From the NCBI GenBank assembly GCA_002803225.1, contig NXFV01001078.1, positions 1 through 22,427 on the forward strand: a DNA stretch of 22,427 nt. The letters run 5' to 3'. Origin of the DNA: Gamarada debralockiae (taxonomy: Eukaryota; Ascomycota; Leotiomycetes; Helotiales; Hyphodiscaceae). The notes under the pieces are model-generated. The model searched no databases. It had not been told where the DNA came from and was given only the letters and a program-made list of their open reading frames with translations. Positions 18,965-22,427 of this stretch are shown here, one piece after another (positions within the stretch are counted from its first letter, which is position 1; each line of letters starts with the position of its first letter). A program made the translations under genes and the position numbers.

Positions 18965-19493
18965 GCCCGCTCAGCATGGGCTAGCTTGGCAAGGAGGAGG
19001 ATGCGGCGGGCGGAAGTGGCTGCTCAATGGGAATTGATGCAGCTATGGGATCTATGTGCAAATTCGAAGACAAGCCTCTCGAGGAAGACCAGGATGTCGC
19101 CTCAGGCATTAGTTGAGTGATGCTTTACGAAGTCATGTCTTATGGCGTTACGTTTACTTGGTCTATGATTCATGATGGTCATTTCACAATTTTCATATCA
19201 TCTTAGCGGGGAAAAACTTATTGGGAAAGTTTTTCATTCTGGTTGTTCAATTTCTATCAATGTAGTACTCAATTTGTGACTTAGTATTCCGCTTCCAGAT
19301 CATTCAAGGCTTTTCAGAAGCCATCACAATTACTCAAAGCATGGTTCTTTTGCCTCATTCACCTCTTCTTACTCGCTTCCGTTGTTGCTCGTGCCTTCTC
19401 CGACGGACACGCAATAGTCATGTATACCTCCACATTCAGGACTCGAATCTGCTGGAATTCATTTAACCTGTTTTAGCAAGAATAAAAATTACC
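18965..19493. other. Downstream of the small basic protein gene
   Basis: The first 150 bp stay open in the frame of the gene above (to a TGA at 19118-19120). Beyond that no coding region, repeat or RNA gene is recognised. Confidence 0.4.
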
Positions 19494-19881
19494 CGGCAGT
19501 AGAAGTAGTAAAAGACCGTTTCGCAGTCTCCGAACTGACCGCTGCTGTGGTCAGTTGGTACCTGAATGAGGTTGATGCAGATACGTTAAGGAGACTCCAA
19601 CAATCTTGCATGGGTCGAGTTGGGGATCGCGGATGGCGCGGATGGTGTGGCCATGCCAAAAGATGTCTATGTTACTGTTGAGGCCTGCTGCGTCGAAGTG
19701 AGAATCATTGATGCCGTGGTCAGGTCCGTGATGGACTGAGTCGGAGCCTGTAGAGTCGTTTGAGCGAACGAAAGACTGGTATTTTGAATCATTGTACTGT
19801 ACTCAGCTGGGTTATTGTCCGGGTTTGTTTGATTGTTGAGATTGTCGAAAAGTAAGTTGTGTACTCTACTGTTGTCGAGGT
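19494..19881 (-). pseudogene. Ser/Thr-rich decayed 3' part of a membrane-protein gene
   Basis: Downstream (minus strand) of the membrane protein at 19882-20331, short Ser/Thr-rich stretches appear in changing frames: EYTTYFSTISTIKQTRTITQ, then QAPTQSITDLTTASM with TSTQQASTV, then VSASTSFRYQLTTAAVSS and TTSTAG. They look like an extracellular Thr-rich stalk broken by frame changes and stops. Alternatively some breaks are unrecognised introns. The segment TSTQQASTV recurs at 21292-21558. Confidence 0.35.
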
Positions 19882-20331
19882 TTACAGAAAGATGATGTTG
19901 TATACCGCTGGTACTTTTTCCTTCCGAGCTTCTTCTACGCTGAAGAACGACCAACCATGGATCATGAGAAGCAACAGACCGATGAGGATTCCTCCGAAAC
20001 TCTTAAAGTTTCTTCTGTGAGGCAGAATCCTGTCGGAGGCGGGTCCTCTTGGGGAGGGAGATACCTTTCTTGTGGGTCTTGGGGAGACATGGCTGGCTGT
20101 AGTAGCTGTTGACGGGTAGATTGGGAAGGGAGATGCCTGTGTTGTGCATCTCGCAGTGGGCCATGCGGCCTGTGGTACTTGTGGCGCCGTTGCAAGCTGT
20201 CCGGTGATAGGTGGTTCTAGCAGATCTTGCAGTTCAATGTCTTTGAGGCCTGCGAAGGGCGGTGCTGAATCTGAAGGCAGGTTTGAGGGCTCTCCTCTGA
20301 ACGGCCTCTGATCTTTAAAATAGTCTGCCAT
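19882..20331 (-). CDS. Hypothetical single-pass membrane protein, C-terminus probably disrupted
   Basis: The 149-residue frame begins MADYFKDQRPFRGEPSNLPS. It has a long Pro/Ser/Thr-rich hydrophilic N-terminal region (to about 110), then one hydrophobic segment (112-132, FGGILIGLLLLMIHGWSFFS) followed by a charged stretch EEARKEK, and stops soon after. Arg/Lys before the segment suggest a cytosolic N-terminus. Just after the membrane segment there is a GTATAC...CAACAG stretch that could be an intron of only 37 bp. With or without it, the Ser/Thr-rich sequence that follows is broken. The family is unknown. Confidence 0.5.
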   Translation of the reverse strand: MADYFKDQRPFRGEPSNLPSDSAPPFAGLKDIELQDLLEPPITGQLATAPQVPQAAWPTARCTTQASPFPIYPSTATTASHVSPRPTRKVSPSPRGPASDRILPHRRNFKSFGGILIGLLLLMIHGWSFFSVEEARKEKVPAVYNIIFL

Positions 20332-21291
20332 TTTGGAAGACTGTTATTGGATGGATGTTGAGTGTTGAAAGCACCTGTTAATGGATGTGAATTCAATGAC
20401 GGCCAACGTATTGAATTAGAGTGTAATAGGTACTTTGAAGAGAGTTGAAGGAGCATGGCTTGGGATGGGAATGCCTTAGTTTATAGTTTTTATTGCTCGC
20501 TGTCCATAGTTCTCACATCGTGTTCAAATGCTTGTTACGTATGAGGAGCATGTTACTTCAGTAATTACTATCTTCAAGAGTTTGTCCGCCTGCTGTTCTC
20601 CGTACACTTCCCAAAGGACAGTGACATTGTCACAGTTGATAATGCAATATCGCAGAGTCTTGTCACCTATACTCCAACAAAGGAGAACATAGACCTCTCT
20701 TATCTTCTAATAAATTTGGCAAGCACTTCAGTTTCTGAGTGAGAACAACCAGATATTTTCATGTTACAGTAGGGTTGCTTTAGGGAAGATGTCAAGCAAC
20801 TCTTGCTTTACGTTAGACATGCCGATAGTCTACGCCTTGCATACGAGAGTTAGGGGCTCTAGCTAGGCAGACTTCGGCATTATTAATTACATGAATCTTT
20901 GAATGATCAAGAACTGCTCGATAATATTTATTTGAATCGCCCTTTTTTTTAGGAGCGATTTGAGCGATTGAGGAAGGAGTCCACTGGTGAGTACTTGAAT
21001 TGGTCCCCTGATTTGAAGTATTGGGAAAGCAGATCCGCAAGTCACTCTCTTTAGATTGGCAATTGAGTGTGATCGATTGAAGAGGAGGCGCATGTCAGGT
21101 ATTTTTAATTCTTTACTTGATTTTAAGCTTCTAGAAATGTGCCGGGGAAAAACGCGTCAATACTTTAGCAAAAAGTATATCTAATGTCACTGAAAAATAG
21201 CCGCTAGCATCTGGAATTTAAAAATATCTCTTTATAGGGAATTTAATTATTATAATTATGGTATAGCCTCCCCCTGCGTTCTGGGTTCTTC
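20332..21291. other. Intergenic, AT-rich towards its 3' end
   Basis: The first ~130 bp probably hold the promoter of the minus-strand membrane protein gene. From about 20,880 the sequence becomes AT-rich with poly-T and TATA-like words, as in the left flank. No gene or defined element was recognised. Confidence 0.4.
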
Positions 21292-21558
21292 TCATCCTTT
21301 AACTGTGTTAGATGGCACGCAATCCTGATCATGTTCTCCCCAGCAAGCAATAGTGACCGTCCCTGACGGTTTCAGGAATTCAATCATCATGCTTCCCTGC
21401 ATTGTGGTTGCCACAGTTGAGGCTTGCTGGGTTGAAGTTTGGGTCAGAGAAATGGTGGTTGTTACGCTGGATACTACCATGGTAAATTGGGCCAAGGTCA
21501 TGGATAGAATTTAGGTTGTGGTTGATGCAGATTCAGTCGTGGATGTAGTAACGTCCAT
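21292..21558 (-). pseudogene. Ser/Thr-rich gene relic resembling the ectodomain near 19.7 kb
   Basis: Read on the minus strand, MDVTTSTTESASTTT is followed by a stop (TAA, one step from CAA), and then in the same frame ILSMTLAQFTMVVSSVTTT, TSTQQASTVATTMQGS and SGTVTIACWGEHDQDC. The TSTQQASTV segment and a 13-bp nucleotide word (ATCTGCATCAACC) also occur around 19.57-19.71 kb, suggesting a duplicated or family-related gene. There is no membrane segment upstream here, so only a fragment remains. Low complexity makes the link tentative. Confidence 0.35.
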
Positions 21559-21792
21559 CCCTGCGTGGCGAAAAACCCTGTGTGCCGAAAAAAATGATAG
21601 GTACTTTGACTTTATATATCTCAAATTCTGTGAATACATCAATATATCCTATAGTTTTATGTAAGTCGTATTCCATGGCCACCCTTGGACATTCTGAACC
21701 ACTAATAACAGACAATCATCATCGTCCTCGTACTTGATTTGCAGAAAGGCTCTGTCTAAAGCAATACAGATTTCCTTTACCATAGCTCCACT

Positions 21793-22000
21793 ACTGAGCT
21801 CTTATTACTACTAATACTTATAAAGGGCCCTACCCAAGCTTTATAGCCTCACTACCAAGCTAGAAATCGTCATGAGCCTTGTGGTTGCTGTAGCGCGTAG
21901 ATTCATGCAACGTCGCCACACGGGTTGGTACCTCGGATCAACAATTTTGGTTAGTGTGAAACAGCCCCGCACGTCCTATTATTTATGCCGTAATTTCGGC
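21793..22000 (+). repeat. Dispersed repeat copy B (uninterrupted)
   Basis: This stretch matches 839-939 plus 1191-1303 in order and on the same strand, about 20.9 kb away. Shared words include GAGCT, TTACTACTAATACTTATAAA, GAGCCTTGTGG, TTCATG, GGTACCTC, TTTTGGTTAGTG and CACGTCCTAT. It lacks the 251-bp solo LTR and thus shows the pre-insertion sequence. Beyond 22000 the two copies diverge. Confidence 0.75.
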
Positions 22001-22042
22001 TCTCAAACCTTAGGCATAAAGATCAATTGTGGCTGGAGGTAC

Positions 22043-22063
22043 TGTGGCGCACCCCGCGCCACA
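22043..22063. other. Hairpin, 8-bp arms
   Basis: TGTGGCGC (22043-22050) and GCGCCACA (22056-22063) are exact reverse complements with loop ACCCC. It is GC-rich in an otherwise AT-rich flank and lies just past repeat copy B, in front of the transposase fragment. Confidence 0.65.
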
Positions 22064-22085
22064 TAAGGCTTAGTAACGATTTTAA

Positions 22086-22109
22086 TGCCTGGCGTAGTTG
22101 GTCCAGGCA
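22086..22109. other. Hairpin, 7-bp arms
   Basis: TGCCTGG (22086-22092) and CCAGGCA (22103-22109) are exact reverse complements with a 10-nt loop. Together with the hairpin at 22043-22063 it may mark the terminal region of the transposon whose coding end starts at 22194, but no terminal inverted repeat can be proven because the other end is outside the window. Confidence 0.55.
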
Positions 22110-22193
22110 CGCTGTACGGAGCCAAAATAAGTGGCCCATTTGGCCTGTGCGCACACCACACTCTGAAAAAAATATATTCCTACTATTACTAAC

Positions 22194-22427
22194 TTAATAC
22201 TTCGTCATTTGACCCTTTCTCCTTTTACAATCATATAGACGCTTACAATAATACTTATATATGTTCTGAATCATCTCCTGATTAAAATCCTCTTGAAAAA
22301 TACGTGAAAATCGCTCTACTGCTTGCGCCTTTGTTCGACTTCGCCGCGCATGAAATAATCTCTTTAACGGGTGCGCGTACGACTCGAAAATTGAGAGATC
22401 AGGTGAATTGCCAGGCGATGTAATATA
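22194..22427 (-). mobile_element. Tc1/mariner-type transposase, C-terminal end (cut by window edge)
   Basis: A 77-residue open frame on the minus strand enters from the right edge and ends at the stop 22194-22196. It carries NSPDLSIFESYAHPLKR, the equivalent of the SPDLNPIE..W..LKR block of DDE transposases. The Glu that would be the third catalytic acid is kept, while the preceding Asn-Pro-Ile is replaced by Ser-Ile-Phe. Then come FHARRSR, a helical stretch, and CKRLYDC...GQMTKY, a typical C-terminus. No stop occurs in the visible part, but most of the protein is outside the window, so activity cannot be judged. About 80 bp downstream of the stop, near 22121-22145, AAAATAAGTGGCCCATTTGG may belong to the terminal inverted repeat. 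Confidence 0.8.

Noticed and set aside
20813..21093. Minus-strand open frames of about 70 codons in the AT-rich right part
   Set aside because: No recognised motif, poly-T tract in the middle, and two overlapping frames equally open.

Overview
The window looks like nuclear DNA of a filamentous ascomycete (Pezizomycotina; a Leotiomycetes-like origin is only a guess). Reasons: genes with very short introns (45-90 bp is typical here) with CTGAC/CTAAC-type branch points, eukaryotic housekeeping genes with fungal architecture, and AT-rich flanks with decayed repeats and stop-ridden gene copies of the kind left by repeat-induced point mutation (RIP).

Layout. (1) 1-2.7 kb: AT-rich repeat-derived DNA, a dispersed repeat split by a complete 251-bp solo LTR with a perfect 5-bp target duplication, and a stop-ridden SET-domain gene relic. 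(2) 2.8-9.4 kb: a compact block of intact core genes: rub1/NEDD8 (+, four exons), elongin A (-, two exons), a membrane-anchored or secreted alpha/beta hydrolase (-), THO complex subunit 7 (+), and tubulin-binding cofactor A (-, two exons). (3) 10.3-15.3 kb: a metabolic group in decay. A flavin amine oxidase pseudogene (-) faces an FMN-dependent 2-hydroxy-acid oxidase gene (+, eight exons, intact, ending in the peroxisomal signal SKL). This is followed by a ketopantoate-reductase-like pseudogene (-) that abuts a short cysteine-motif reading frame (-). (4) 15.4-15.9 kb: a MITE-like element with long imperfect terminal inverted repeats. (5) 16.2-20.3 kb: three genes of unknown function (two membrane proteins and an 88-residue basic protein). 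(6) 20.3-22.4 kb: AT-rich DNA with a Ser/Thr-rich gene relic, a second copy of the left-flank repeat (uninterrupted), and the C-terminal end of a Tc1/mariner-type transposase cut by the window edge.

How genes may work together. Rub1 modifies cullins, and elongin A is the substrate-receptor side of a cullin ligase acting on RNA polymerase II, so the convergent rub1/elongin A neighbours belong to one pathway. The amine oxidase relic ends in ARL and the hydroxy-acid oxidase in SKL, both peroxisomal C-terminal signals. They are divergently arranged around about 490 bp. Together with the 2-oxo-acid-reducing family relic next to them, they look like the remains of a small peroxisome-linked catabolic group of which only one member is still intact. 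No RNA gene or CRISPR array was recognised. Gene models with introns were built by eye from splice signals and family resemblance, without transcripts or searches.
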